Shown: positions 8,812 through 14,541 of the stretch, piece by piece
How positions within the stretch are numbered: position 1 is the stretch's first letter
Layout: every line of letters begins with the position of its first letter
NCBI GenBank assembly: GCA_946408865.1
Contig: CAMJTZ010000011.1
Location: forward strand, 1-23,051
From: an uncultured Clostridia bacterium
GTDB lineage: Bacteria > Bacillota_A > Clostridia > Christensenellales > Aristaeellaceae
DNA: 23,051 bases
Direction: 5' to 3'
Translations under genes and position numbers: made by a program
Notes under the pieces: model-generated
What the model was told of the DNA's origin: nothing
Seen by the model: only the letters and a program-made list of their open reading frames with translations
The model's database searches: none

Positions 8812-8830
8812 GTGTTGACTTTCTCAACAC
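8812..8830. promoter_or_regulatory. Candidate TetR operator at the MMPL start site
   Basis: GTGTTGA-CTTTC-TCAACAC is a perfect 7-5-7 inverted repeat. It lies immediately downstream of the MMPL -10 box (8836-8841) and covers the expected transcription start near 8829, so a bound repressor would block the MMPL operon. The neighbouring divergent TetR gene is the obvious candidate protein. Confidence 0.65.
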
Positions 8831-8835
8831 TGCGA

Positions 8836-8864
8836 ATTATAATAATCCTCGTGATTGGAATCAA
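8836..8864 (-). promoter_or_regulatory. Sigma-A-like promoter of the MMPL operon
   Basis: On the minus strand TTGATT (8859-8864) and a perfect TATAAT (8836-8841) are spaced by exactly 17 bp. The expected start near 8829 is inside the inverted repeat at 8812-8830, and the GTG start follows about 50 nt later. Confidence 0.75.
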
Positions 8865-8880
8865 TAATCAAATTGATTAT
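8864..8880. promoter_or_regulatory. AT-rich palindrome between MMPL and TetR genes
   Basis: ATAATCAA-A-TTGATTAT is a perfect 8-1-8 inverted repeat abutting the MMPL -35 box. Related half-sites TAATCAACA occur at 8892-8900 and 8921-8929 on the TetR leader side. It may be a second regulator site; one TTGATT in it (8873-8878) could also be the -35 of the TetR gene, but no fitting -10 was found. Confidence 0.45.
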
Positions 8881-8976
8881 CAATCGTTTGTTAATCAACA
8901 TGGACAGCTGCGCAGCCGGATAATCAACACTTTACGCGAAACTGTTCATTACTTCCCCGGAAAGAAGGCCCGTAAT

Positions 8977-9552
8977 ATGGCAGAAGAAATGAAAAAAGAG
9001 GACCGCCGTGTGCGACGGACCCGGAAAATCCTGACCCAGGCGCTGACGGAACTGCTGCAGCAGAAGCAGGTCAACGAGATCACAGTGAAAGAGCTGACCG
9101 ACCTGGCGGATATGAACCGCGGCACCTTCTACCTTTACTATAAGGATATCTATGATATGCTTGAAAAAATCCAGGATGAGATGTTTGAGAAACTGGATGC
9201 GATCTTTGAACCGCGTACAGAGGGAAACGTAACGGAACAAATGAAGAACATCCTGCTGGATCTTTTCCGCTTTATTGAGGAAAACCAGGAGATGTGCCGC
9301 GTTCTGCTCAGCCCGAACGGAGATATAAGCTTCCTTCATCGCCTGAATGAAGTACTTCGTGAAAAATGCCTCCGCATTTATCTCGGTATCGAACCTTCTG
9401 TGAACGAAGAGGATTTCGATTACAGATACAGTTTTCTGGTTTACGGATGCGCCGGCATCATCCGCGCCTGGGTCGGGCGGAACTGCCGCGAAAAACCCGA
9501 ACAGATGGCTGAGCTGGCCAATCACCTGATCGTCAGCGGCGGCATCGCCTGA
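8977..9552 (+). CDS. TetR/AcrR family transcriptional regulator
   Basis: This 191-aa protein has an N-terminal helix-turn-helix of the TetR type (RRTRKILTQALTELLQQ, then ITVKELTDLADMNRGTFYLYYKD, about residues 9-57) and an all-helical C-terminal ligand and dimer domain. Family length is typical. I start it at the ATG at 8977, preceded by AAGAAGG 8 nt upstream; the longer open frame from 8671 would overlap the MMPL gene and promoter on the other strand. It most likely represses the divergent MMPL operon by binding the inverted repeat at 8812-8830; the inducing ligand is unknown. The 151-bp gap after it holds the promoter of the next gene. Confidence 0.88.
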   Translation: MAEEMKKEDRRVRRTRKILTQALTELLQQKQVNEITVKELTDLADMNRGTFYLYYKDIYDMLEKIQDEMFEKLDAIFEPRTEGNVTEQMKNILLDLFRFIEENQEMCRVLLSPNGDISFLHRLNEVLREKCLRIYLGIEPSVNEEDFDYRYSFLVYGCAGIIRAWVGRNCREKPEQMAELANHLIVSGGIA

Positions 9553-9602
9553 AAAAAAGCGTCCGCGCCGCCGCATTCCATGCCCCGCCCGGAATACACA
9601 GC

Positions 9603-9633
9603 TTGACTTAGAGGGCACTTTAATCATTACAAT
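9603..9633 (+). promoter_or_regulatory. MerR-type promoter with 19-bp spacer before the flavoprotein gene
   Basis: TTGACT (9603-9608) and TACAAT (9628-9633) are separated by 19 bp rather than 17. The spacer carries a dyad TTAGAG-GGCA-CTTTAA (9608-9623, one G-T pair) flanked by TGA and TCA. An over-long spacer filled by a dyad is the hallmark of promoters activated by MerR-family proteins that twist the DNA. No merR-like gene is present in the window. Confidence 0.65.
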
Positions 9634-9703
9634 GTTTCCTGTCACGATACAGTCCGTTATTTCATAGAACATCCCTGTCCTGACTGACAAAGGAGGAAGC
9701 AGC

Positions 9704-10324
9704 ATGAAGGTTTTGATGCTGAACGGAAGCCCGCGGCCAAGAGGGAACATCGCACTGGCCTTCCGGGAAATGGAACAGGTTTTTCTGGAGAACGACGTGG
9801 AGGTTGAAAATATCCTCCTCGGCAGCAGGATGATCCGCGGATGCATTGCCTGTGAAAGCTGCCGGAAGCAGCACAAATGTGTATTTGATGATATTGTGAA
9901 TGAACTGGCTGTGAAATTCGGAGAAGCCGACGGCCTGGTCATCGGTTCCCCCGTCTATTACGGTTCCGCAAACGGTACGCTGATGTCCGCGCTGCAGCGG
10001 CTGTTTTACAGCACCTCGTTTGACAAGAGCCTGAAAGTCGGCGCCAGCGTAGTCAGCGCCCGGCGTTCCGGCTGCACAGCCACTTTTGATGAACTGAACA
10101 AATTCTTTACGCTCAGCAACATGCCGGTCGCCACCAGTCAGTACTGGAACAACATCTATGGCTGGGATCCCGGCGAGGGTGAAGAAGACGCGGAAGGCCG
10201 TCAGGTAATGCGTGTACTGGCGCGGAACATGGTATTCCTGATGAAGAGTATTGCCCTGGGGAAAAAGGAGATCGGGGTTCCGGCCTCTGAGCAGCCTCGT
10301 GTCTGGACCAATTTCACCCGCTGA
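9704..10324 (+). CDS. Flavodoxin-fold reductase, iron-sulfur flavoprotein (Isf)-like
   Basis: This 206-aa protein has the FMN-binding N-terminal loop LNGSPRPRGN (residues 6-15) of the NADPH-dependent FMN reductase / flavodoxin fold and a second flavin loop SPVYYGSANG. Between them is C47-x2-C50-x2-C53-x5-C59, matching the compact CX2CX2CX4-7C motif known from iron-sulfur flavoproteins, which carry a 4Fe-4S cluster beside FMN and reduce O2, peroxide or quinone-like acceptors. It probably acts in the cytoplasm as an electron-transfer or detoxifying reductase; the acceptor is unknown. AAAGGAGG lies 7-8 nt before the ATG. It is monocistronic, with the MerR-type promoter upstream and a strong terminator downstream. 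Confidence 0.85.
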   Translation: MKVLMLNGSPRPRGNIALAFREMEQVFLENDVEVENILLGSRMIRGCIACESCRKQHKCVFDDIVNELAVKFGEADGLVIGSPVYYGSANGTLMSALQRLFYSTSFDKSLKVGASVVSARRSGCTATFDELNKFFTLSNMPVATSQYWNNIYGWDPGEGEEDAEGRQVMRVLARNMVFLMKSIALGKKEIGVPASEQPRVWTNFTR

Positions 10325-10346
10325 TCCGGAACCGGTTTTCCCCTCT

Positions 10347-10385
10347 GCAGCCTGCCTGTTCCGGCAGGCTGCTTTCACCTTGTTT
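10347..10385 (+). terminator. Terminator of the flavoprotein gene
   Basis: GCAGCCTGCC / GGCAGGCTGC is a perfect 10-bp stem with a TGTTCC loop, followed by TTTCACCTTGTTT, starting 23 nt after the flavoprotein stop codon. The T-run is interrupted but the stem is very stable. The -35 of the next promoter overlaps the end. Confidence 0.75.
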
Positions 10386-10408
10386 CCGGTCTCTCCGTAT
10401 GCTATGAT
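10380..10408 (+). promoter_or_regulatory. Promoter for tcdA
   Basis: TTGTTT (10380-10385) and TATGAT (10403-10408) are separated by 17 bp, giving a start near 10415 and a leader of about 40 nt before the TcdA ATG. Confidence 0.55.
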
Positions 10409-10456
10409 TGCTGCGTCCGGAAACGGGACAAATTTTTCTGAATGGAGTCGTCCGGT

Positions 10457-11212
10457 ATGCTGAATCAGTTTTCGAGAACCCAGCTGCTGTTCGGGCCGGA
10501 GGCGATGGAACGCCTTGCGCGGTCCCGGGTCGCTGTTTTTGGAATCGGCGGTGTCGGAGGATACACGGTGGAAGCGCTGGCAAGGTCCGGCGTCGGCGCG
10601 CTGGATCTGATCGATGACGACCGCGTGTGCCTGACCAATCTGAACCGCCAGCTGCATGCCACCCGTAAAACAGTCGGCAAATACAAGGTGGATGTCGCCG
10701 CGGAAAGGATCCTGGAAATCAATCCGGACTGCCGCGTAACGGTCCATAAAACCTTTTATCTTCCCGAAACAAGGGCAGAATTCGATTTTTCCCTGTATGA
10801 CTATGTCGTGGATGCCATCGATACCGTAACCGGGAAGCTGGCGCTCGTGGAACAGGCGCAGGCATCAGGCACCCCGATCATCAGCGCCATGGGCGCCGGA
10901 AACAAAACAGATCCGACCGCTTTCCGCGTTGCGGATATCTATAAAACTTCCGTGTGTCCCCTGGCCAGGGTTATGCGGAGCGAATGCCGCAAGCGGGGCA
11001 TCCGGCACCTGAAAGTGGTGTATTCCACGGAAGAACCCAAACGTCCGCTTGAAGATCCGTCCATCAGCTGCAGATCGCACTGCATTTGCCCGCCGGATAC
11101 CCGGAAATGCACCGTTCGCAGGGATATTCCCGGATCAACCGCTTTTGTCCCTTCCGTTGCCGGACTGATCATTGCCGGCGAAGTTGTAAAGGATCTCTGC
11201 GGTTTTTCCTGA
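10457..11212 (+). CDS. tcdA: tRNA threonylcarbamoyladenosine dehydratase TcdA
   Basis: This 251-aa E1-like (ThiF/MoeB superfamily) enzyme uses ATP to cyclise the t6A nucleoside at position 37 of ANN-decoding tRNAs into ct6A. The family opening LNQFSRTQLLFG is present, followed by the nucleotide loop VFGIGGVGGYTVEALARSG (residues ~26-44), DLIDDDRVCLTNLNRQ, and the C-terminal CICPP and GSTAFVPSVAGLIIAGEVV segments seen in Clostridia homologues. I start at the second ATG (10457) because GGAG lies 9 nt before it and the protein then opens at the family-typical MLNQFSR; the ATG at 10442 lacks a ribosome site. It has its own promoter and terminator. The 3' end overlaps the converging ORF on the other strand by 78 nt. 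Confidence 0.94.
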   Translation: MLNQFSRTQLLFGPEAMERLARSRVAVFGIGGVGGYTVEALARSGVGALDLIDDDRVCLTNLNRQLHATRKTVGKYKVDVAAERILEINPDCRVTVHKTFYLPETRAEFDFSLYDYVVDAIDTVTGKLALVEQAQASGTPIISAMGAGNKTDPTAFRVADIYKTSVCPLARVMRSECRKRGIRHLKVVYSTEEPKRPLEDPSISCRSHCICPPDTRKCTVRRDIPGSTAFVPSVAGLIIAGEVVKDLCGFS

Positions 11213-11593
11213 TCCGCAATAAAAAACAGAGGGCTCCCGTTTACTGCATGGGAGACCCTTTTTCATGACTTCCGTCACTACGGCATAATCCTGTGTTCTG
11301 GAAAAGTATTTGATCCGAATCAGGCTGCCCGGTTCCAGCTGTCTTTTCGGATTCAGCAGCCTGAATTCAATCTGCCGTCCATTCTCGTCCCGGAAGCTGG
11401 CGTAACAGTCGTATACCGTACAGTTTCGGCCGAATATACCGCCGCTGTACAGCCCGAGTTTACGGCTTTCAATCCGGCTCACACAGGCTTCTGTTTCCGT
11501 CCCGCTCCGTTTTGTCATGAAAATTCGCCACCAGTAATTCCTGAAAAGCCAGGCAGCAAACAGCAGCATCATGGAAACAGCAGCAACAAACAT
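11135..11593 (-). CDS. Small membrane-anchored protein, DUF3592-like; runs through a terminator
   Basis: This 152-aa ORF begins with one membrane helix (FVAAVSMMLLFAAWLF) followed by a beta-rich domain of the DUF3592 style: a modified cysteine-rich VYDCYASFRDENGRQIEF strand pair and LEPGSLIRIKYFSRTQDYAVV, where family members usually end. Function is unknown. The ATG at 11591-11593 has GGAGG 7 nt upstream; the longer frame from 11731 has no ribosome site. No stop codon follows the domain: the frame continues through the hairpin at 11231-11263 and 78 nt into the antisense of tcdA. The last ~35 residues therefore look like accidental extension or evidence of stop-codon loss. A perfect TATAAT lies about 55 nt upstream. 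Confidence 0.65.
   Translation of the reverse strand: MFVAAVSMMLLFAAWLFRNYWWRIFMTKRSGTETEACVSRIESRKLGLYSGGIFGRNCTVYDCYASFRDENGRQIEFRLLNPKRQLEPGSLIRIKYFSRTQDYAVVTEVMKKGLPCSKREPSVFYCGSGKTAEILYNFAGNDQSGNGRDKSG
11231..11263. terminator. Bidirectional terminator between tcdA and the DUF3592-like gene
   Basis: GGGCTCCC pairs with GGGAGACCC (one bulged A). On the plus strand TTTTT follows directly, ending tcdA 18 nt after its stop. On the minus strand the same hairpin is followed by TCTG and six T. On that strand it falls inside the open reading frame that ends at 11135. Confidence 0.75.
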
Positions 11594-11645
11594 GATCCAT
11601 CCTCCCCGTTTCAGGTCCCCGGCTTCCTCTTTCCTTTCACTGAAG

Positions 11646-11674
11646 ATTATAAAAGCGGAAGGCGGCGCCGTACA
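11646..11674 (-). promoter_or_regulatory. Possible promoter for the DUF3592-like gene
   Basis: A perfect minus-strand TATAAT (11646-11651) lies in the 177-bp gap after the SDR gene, with TGTACG (11669-11674) 17 bp upstream as a poor -35. The start would give a leader of about 45 nt. Read-through from the SDR gene is the alternative, since no terminator is visible in the gap. Confidence 0.3.
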
Positions 11675-11770
11675 GACCGTAAACGGAGAAATAGAGGGGA
11701 CTATTTTTCTGTCTTGCACATGGATTCCCATCCGGCGATACCGGATTATTCAGAATCACATCGCATGCTG

Positions 11771-12487
11771 TTACCAGGGATAAGCTTCTCCTTCATAAGT
11801 GATAAACACCGGACCTTCCTTGTCGTGCCATCTTCTTTCAAACAGCCGGCGCAGGGTTTCCGCGTGTTCATACGGAATCAGCGGTGCTTCGTCGTTCCCG
11901 GGATTTGTCCGCATCCAGCCCGGATGAATGCAGATAATGTTCAGATCCGGATCGTTTTTGAAATAATTGTGCAGGGTCATCGTCAGCATATTGAGCGCCG
12001 CTTTTTCCGTGCCGTAATCCAGGTAATAGGTCCGGTAACACTTCCCGATGCTTCCCGCTTCCGAAGAAATATTCACAATCAGCGCGCTTTCCGTGCTCTT
12101 TTTCAGCAGCGGCAGAAACGCCTTGATGACCCGGACAGGGCCCACCGCGCCGATGTTGACCGCCGGCGCAATCTGGTCCAGGTCAAACGCAGGCAGTTCC
12201 TTCATTGTGTCCGCGGACGCCGTCGTCGCATTGTTGATAATCAGATCCAGATGCGAAGTCAGCTCTCCTGCTTTCTCCGCCGCCGCGTTCACGGATTCCG
12301 TGGAACCGATATCCATCGTCAGGATAAACAGTTTATCCGGATAATCCTTCTTCAGTTCCTCCAGCGCCTCGGACGGACGGCGAACGGTAGCGAAAACGCT
12401 GTCCCCGTCTTCCAGGTAACGGCGGACCAGGTTGAATCCCAGCGCATAAGGCCTTCCGGTGCCTGTAATCAGTACGGTTTTATTCAT
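11771..12487 (-). CDS. SDR family NAD(P)-dependent oxidoreductase
   Basis: This 238-aa Rossmann-fold enzyme has an N-terminal cofactor loop TGTGRPYALG (residues 8-17), a DIGS motif, NNAT in place of the usual NNAG, a serine in NISSEAGS, and the catalytic YxxxK as YGTEK near residue 155, followed by the family-typical IHPGWMRT. The cofactor loop is two residues longer than the classical TGxxxGxG, which is unusual but the catalytic triad is intact, so it is probably active on an alcohol or ketone that cannot be named. Start ATG at 12485-12487 with GGAGG 8 nt before it. It follows the TauE gene by 96 nt; a TATACT hexamer at 12521-12526 could be a -10 but lacks a fitting -35. Confidence 0.88.
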   Translation of the reverse strand: MNKTVLITGTGRPYALGFNLVRRYLEDGDSVFATVRRPSEALEELKKDYPDKLFILTMDIGSTESVNAAAEKAGELTSHLDLIINNATTASADTMKELPAFDLDQIAPAVNIGAVGPVRVIKAFLPLLKKSTESALIVNISSEAGSIGKCYRTYYLDYGTEKAALNMLTMTLHNYFKNDPDLNIICIHPGWMRTNPGNDEAPLIPYEHAETLRRLFERRWHDKEGPVFITYEGEAYPW

Positions 12488-12583
12488 TCTCTTATCCTCC
12501 CGGTCAATGAATCTGAACAGAGTATACCGTGAAAGCCCGGCCGGGTACTTCCTGTTTTTTGACAGCTGTTTGATTACATTTTG

Positions 12584-13345
12584 TCAGAAATTGAAAACGA
12601 TCTTTAACAGAAGCAGCGCCAGCACCAGCAGGATCACCGGCCGGACAATCTTTGTTCCTTTGGTGATTGCAAGTCCGGACCCCACCCAGTTTCCGGCCAT
12701 ATTGCACACGGCGGCTGCCAGTCCGAGCGTAAAAAGCACCTGCCCGTTCAGCAGGAATACCGTCAGCGAGGTAATATTGGAGGTCAGATTGATCACCTTC
12801 GCCTGCGCGTTGGCGGATCCGACCGTCATCCGTGCGAATACCGTAAATGCAATGATCAGGAACGTTCCGGTGCCCGGACCGTAAAACCCGTCATACATTC
12901 CGATCACAAAAGCGGAAACAACACAGACAACCCAGGTTCTCCTGTCTGCGACAGCTGTATGCTTCCCTTCATCCCGGAACCATTTCCGGTTTAGCACAAA
13001 GAAAGCCGCCACCGGCAGCACGCCCAGGAGGATATATTTCATCACTGTCTCGCTCACGGACAGCGAAATCTTTGCTCCCAGCGCCGATCCCGCCACTGCC
13101 GCGGCTACAGACGGCAATGCCAGGCGGAAATTCACCAGTCCTTTCCGGATAAACCGGGCTGTCGCCAGCAAAGTCCCGCATGCGGAGGAAAGTTTGTTTG
13201 TGGCAATTGCCATATGCACCGGCAGGCCTGCGAACAGGTATGCGGGCAGGGAGATCAGTCCCCCGCCGCCGCCGATGGAATCCACCAGGCCGGCCAGAAA
13301 CAGCAGCGGGCAAACAATCAGGAACATAACAGGCGTAACTGTCAT
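12584..13345 (-). CDS. TauE/SafE (TSUP) family sulfite/anion exporter
   Basis: This 253-aa protein has about seven to eight transmembrane segments in two halves. The first half holds the family signature DSIGGGGGLISLP (residues ~22-34) and the second a matching DGFYGPGTGTF. Members of this family export sulfite, sulfoacetate, thiosulfate or other small sulfur or organic anions; the substrate here is not indicated. The ATG at 13343-13345 is 3 nt downstream of the DUF1294 stop and has only a weak GGTG, so translation is probably coupled to the upstream gene. It is the second gene of the DUF1294 operon. Confidence 0.92.
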   Translation of the reverse strand: MTVTPVMFLIVCPLLFLAGLVDSIGGGGGLISLPAYLFAGLPVHMAIATNKLSSACGTLLATARFIRKGLVNFRLALPSVAAAVAGSALGAKISLSVSETVMKYILLGVLPVAAFFVLNRKWFRDEGKHTAVADRRTWVVCVVSAFVIGMYDGFYGPGTGTFLIIAFTVFARMTVGSANAQAKVINLTSNITSLTVFLLNGQVLFTLGLAAAVCNMAGNWVGSGLAITKGTKIVRPVILLVLALLLLKIVFNF

Positions 13346-13348
13346 GAC

Positions 13349-13630
13349 TCACACCAGCTTTGTAACCGCATAACCGATGACTGCAGCCTGAACGAAAAGC
13401 ATCAGCGGAAAAAACACCACGAAATACCAGTGTTTCGTCTTGTGCCGGAAAATCCACATACCGGCCGTGCCACCAAGGGCGCCGAAAAGAGCCGCGGCCA
13501 GAAACAGCGTTTTCTCGGGAACGCGGCGTTTTCCCCGCCTCGCGCATTGTTTGTCATAATACATCAGCCAGAAGGAAACCAGGCTCATCACAGCCACAGC
13601 GGTAATGATCGCAATCAGAATCGGTTTCAT
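13349..13630 (-). CDS. DUF1294 membrane protein
   Basis: This 93-aa protein matches the DUF1294 pattern: an N-terminal helix, YYDKQCARRGKRRVPE, a second helix with LFGALGGTAGMWIF, RHKT followed by an aromatic pair, and a last helix. The function of the family is unknown. Length is typical. The ATG at 13628-13630 has GAAGG 7 nt upstream. It leads an operon with the TauE exporter (3-nt spacing), a pairing that could mean shared regulation rather than shared function. Its promoter overlaps the phased TCAA repeats at 13689-13713. Confidence 0.88.
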   Translation of the reverse strand: MKPILIAIITAVAVMSLVSFWLMYYDKQCARRGKRRVPEKTLFLAAALFGALGGTAGMWIFRHKTKHWYFVVFFPLMLFVQAAVIGYAVTKLV

Positions 13631-13662
13631 CCAAAAACCTTCTTTCGGAACGAATTAAAGCC

Positions 13663-13692
13663 ATTATGCCACAAAAAAAATCCGCCGGTCAA
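13663..13692 (-). promoter_or_regulatory. Promoter of the DUF1294-TauE operon
   Basis: On the minus strand TTGACC (13687-13692) and CATAAT (13663-13668) are separated by 18 bp; each matches the consensus at five of six positions. The -35 box overlaps the first TCAA unit of the direct repeats at 13689-13713. Confidence 0.65.
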
Positions 13693-13713
13693 TCTTCTTC
13701 AATCTTCGTTCAA
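13689..13713 (+). promoter_or_regulatory. Three phased TCAA direct repeats, candidate OmpR-type box
   Basis: TCAATCTTC occurs at 13689-13697 and again at 13699-13707, and TCAAG starts at 13710, giving units at 10- and 11-bp intervals on one DNA face. Tandem repeats of this spacing are how OmpR/PhoB-type regulators bind. They overlap the -35 of the minus-strand DUF1294 promoter and lie just before a TACGAT hexamer (13725-13730) that could be the -10 for the plus-strand secreted protein. The OmpR-type gene at 14542 is the nearest candidate binder. Confidence 0.45.
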
Positions 13714-13749
13714 GGTCCCCGGTTTACGATGACACTGTCCACCGGAGAC

Positions 13750-13769
13750 ACGGTTCGGCAAAGAACCGT
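13750..13769 (+). other. Hairpin in the leader of the secreted protein gene
   Basis: ACGGTTC-GGCAAA-GAACCGT is a perfect 7-bp stem and 6-nt loop. It ends 21 nt before GGAGG (13791-13795) of the next gene. It has no T-run, so it is not a terminator; it may stabilise the mRNA. Confidence 0.4.
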
Positions 13770-13804
13770 AAAACAAATCCCATTATGAACGGAGGTTGAT
13801 CTTC

Positions 13805-14443
13805 ATGAAAAAATTCCTTGCTCTCCTGATGGTGCTCACACTGGCTGCCGGAGCGTTGGTGCTCCCGGCTCTGGCTGAGGAATCAAACCAGGCAGCAGAA
13901 ACAAACCCGGCAACGGAAACCATCGGATCTTCGGAGGGAACGGACCAGGTGTCTTCCGCTACAAGGCAGGCCGGAAAAGACGGACGTGGAAACCGTCCGC
14001 AAAAGCCCGGCCGGAACGGTAAGGCGCCGGATCAAAGCAGCCAGGATGCACAGCAACAGTCTCCCGCGCAGGGCAACAGCCGGAACGATCAGAACGTTCC
14101 GCAGACACCCGGAAAATCTGGCCGCGGCGGGCGGCGTCAGCCCGGGAAGGATTCCCAGGGCACTCTGCCGCAGGTCCCTGCACAGGAAAATACGAATACT
14201 CATCCTGTACAGGCGCCGGATCAGGGCATCCAGGGCAGCGGTGAAACACAGCCGCCAGCCGGCGAACCCGGCAGCCAGCCCGGCACGGATAAAGATGAAC
14301 CGGAAAAATTCACGATTTTTGATGAACTGTTGCAAGCCGGCGTCATCAGTCAGGATGTATACGATGCAATCATGACCTACCTGCAGGCGCAGACCGGAGT
14401 GCTGCAGCCGGCAGGAAACAGCACTTCCTCTGACGCTACCTGA
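13805..14443 (+). CDS. Secreted low-complexity protein rich in G, Q, P, R
   Basis: I do not recognise this 212-aa protein. It has a clean signal peptide (MKKFLALLMVL start, ending L-P-A-L-A before EES, residues 1-24), then about 130 residues of disordered sequence rich in Gly, Gln, Pro, Arg and Ser (for example GRGGRRQPG), and a compact C-terminal helical segment IFDELLQAGVISQDVYDAI that resembles short SHOCT-like or DUF2680-like motifs. It could be a cell-wall or secreted adaptor; no catalytic motif is visible. The ATG at 13805 has GGAGG 9 nt upstream; the longer frame starts with TTG at 13796. It is followed by a terminator and then by the two-component pair, which may regulate it. Confidence 0.75.
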   Translation: MKKFLALLMVLTLAAGALVLPALAEESNQAAETNPATETIGSSEGTDQVSSATRQAGKDGRGNRPQKPGRNGKAPDQSSQDAQQQSPAQGNSRNDQNVPQTPGKSGRGGRRQPGKDSQGTLPQVPAQENTNTHPVQAPDQGIQGSGETQPPAGEPGSQPGTDKDEPEKFTIFDELLQAGVISQDVYDAIMTYLQAQTGVLQPAGNSTSSDAT

Positions 14444-14459
14444 TCTCCCTTTCTCCCCC

Positions 14460-14490
14460 GGACTCCCGGATTCTGCCGGGAGTCCCTTGT
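14460..14490 (+). terminator. Terminator after the secreted protein gene
   Basis: GGACTCCCGG / CCGGGAGTCC is a perfect 10-bp stem with an ATTCTG loop, followed by CTTGTTG, 17 nt after the stop codon. The T-run is short, so some read-through into the two-component genes is possible. Confidence 0.65.
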
Positions 14491-14518
14491 TGCCGTCCGG
14501 CAGCGGCTGTGATATCAT
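14490..14518 (+). promoter_or_regulatory. Extended -10 promoter for the two-component pair
   Basis: TTGCCG (14490-14495) and TATCAT (14513-14518) are 17 bp apart, and the -10 is preceded by TGA, making an extended TGnTATnAT element that can compensate for the weak -35. The start would be near 14525, giving a short leader before the ATG at 14542. Confidence 0.5.
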
Positions 14519-14541
14519 CAGAAGCATGGAGGAAAAACAAT

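Noticed and set aside
8778..8864. N-terminal extension of the MMPL protein to an upstream ATG
   Set aside because: It would include the promoter and operator in the coding region and put the GGAGG site inside the gene.
8671..8976. N-terminal extension of the TetR protein
   Set aside because: It overlaps the opposite MMPL gene and the shared control region; family proteins start close to the helix-turn-helix.
9662..10747. 361-aa minus-strand open frame
   Set aside because: It is antisense to the flavoprotein and tcdA genes and crosses a terminator and promoter.
13883..14527. 214-aa minus-strand open frame
   Set aside because: It is antisense to the secreted protein gene, crosses its terminator and has no ribosome site.
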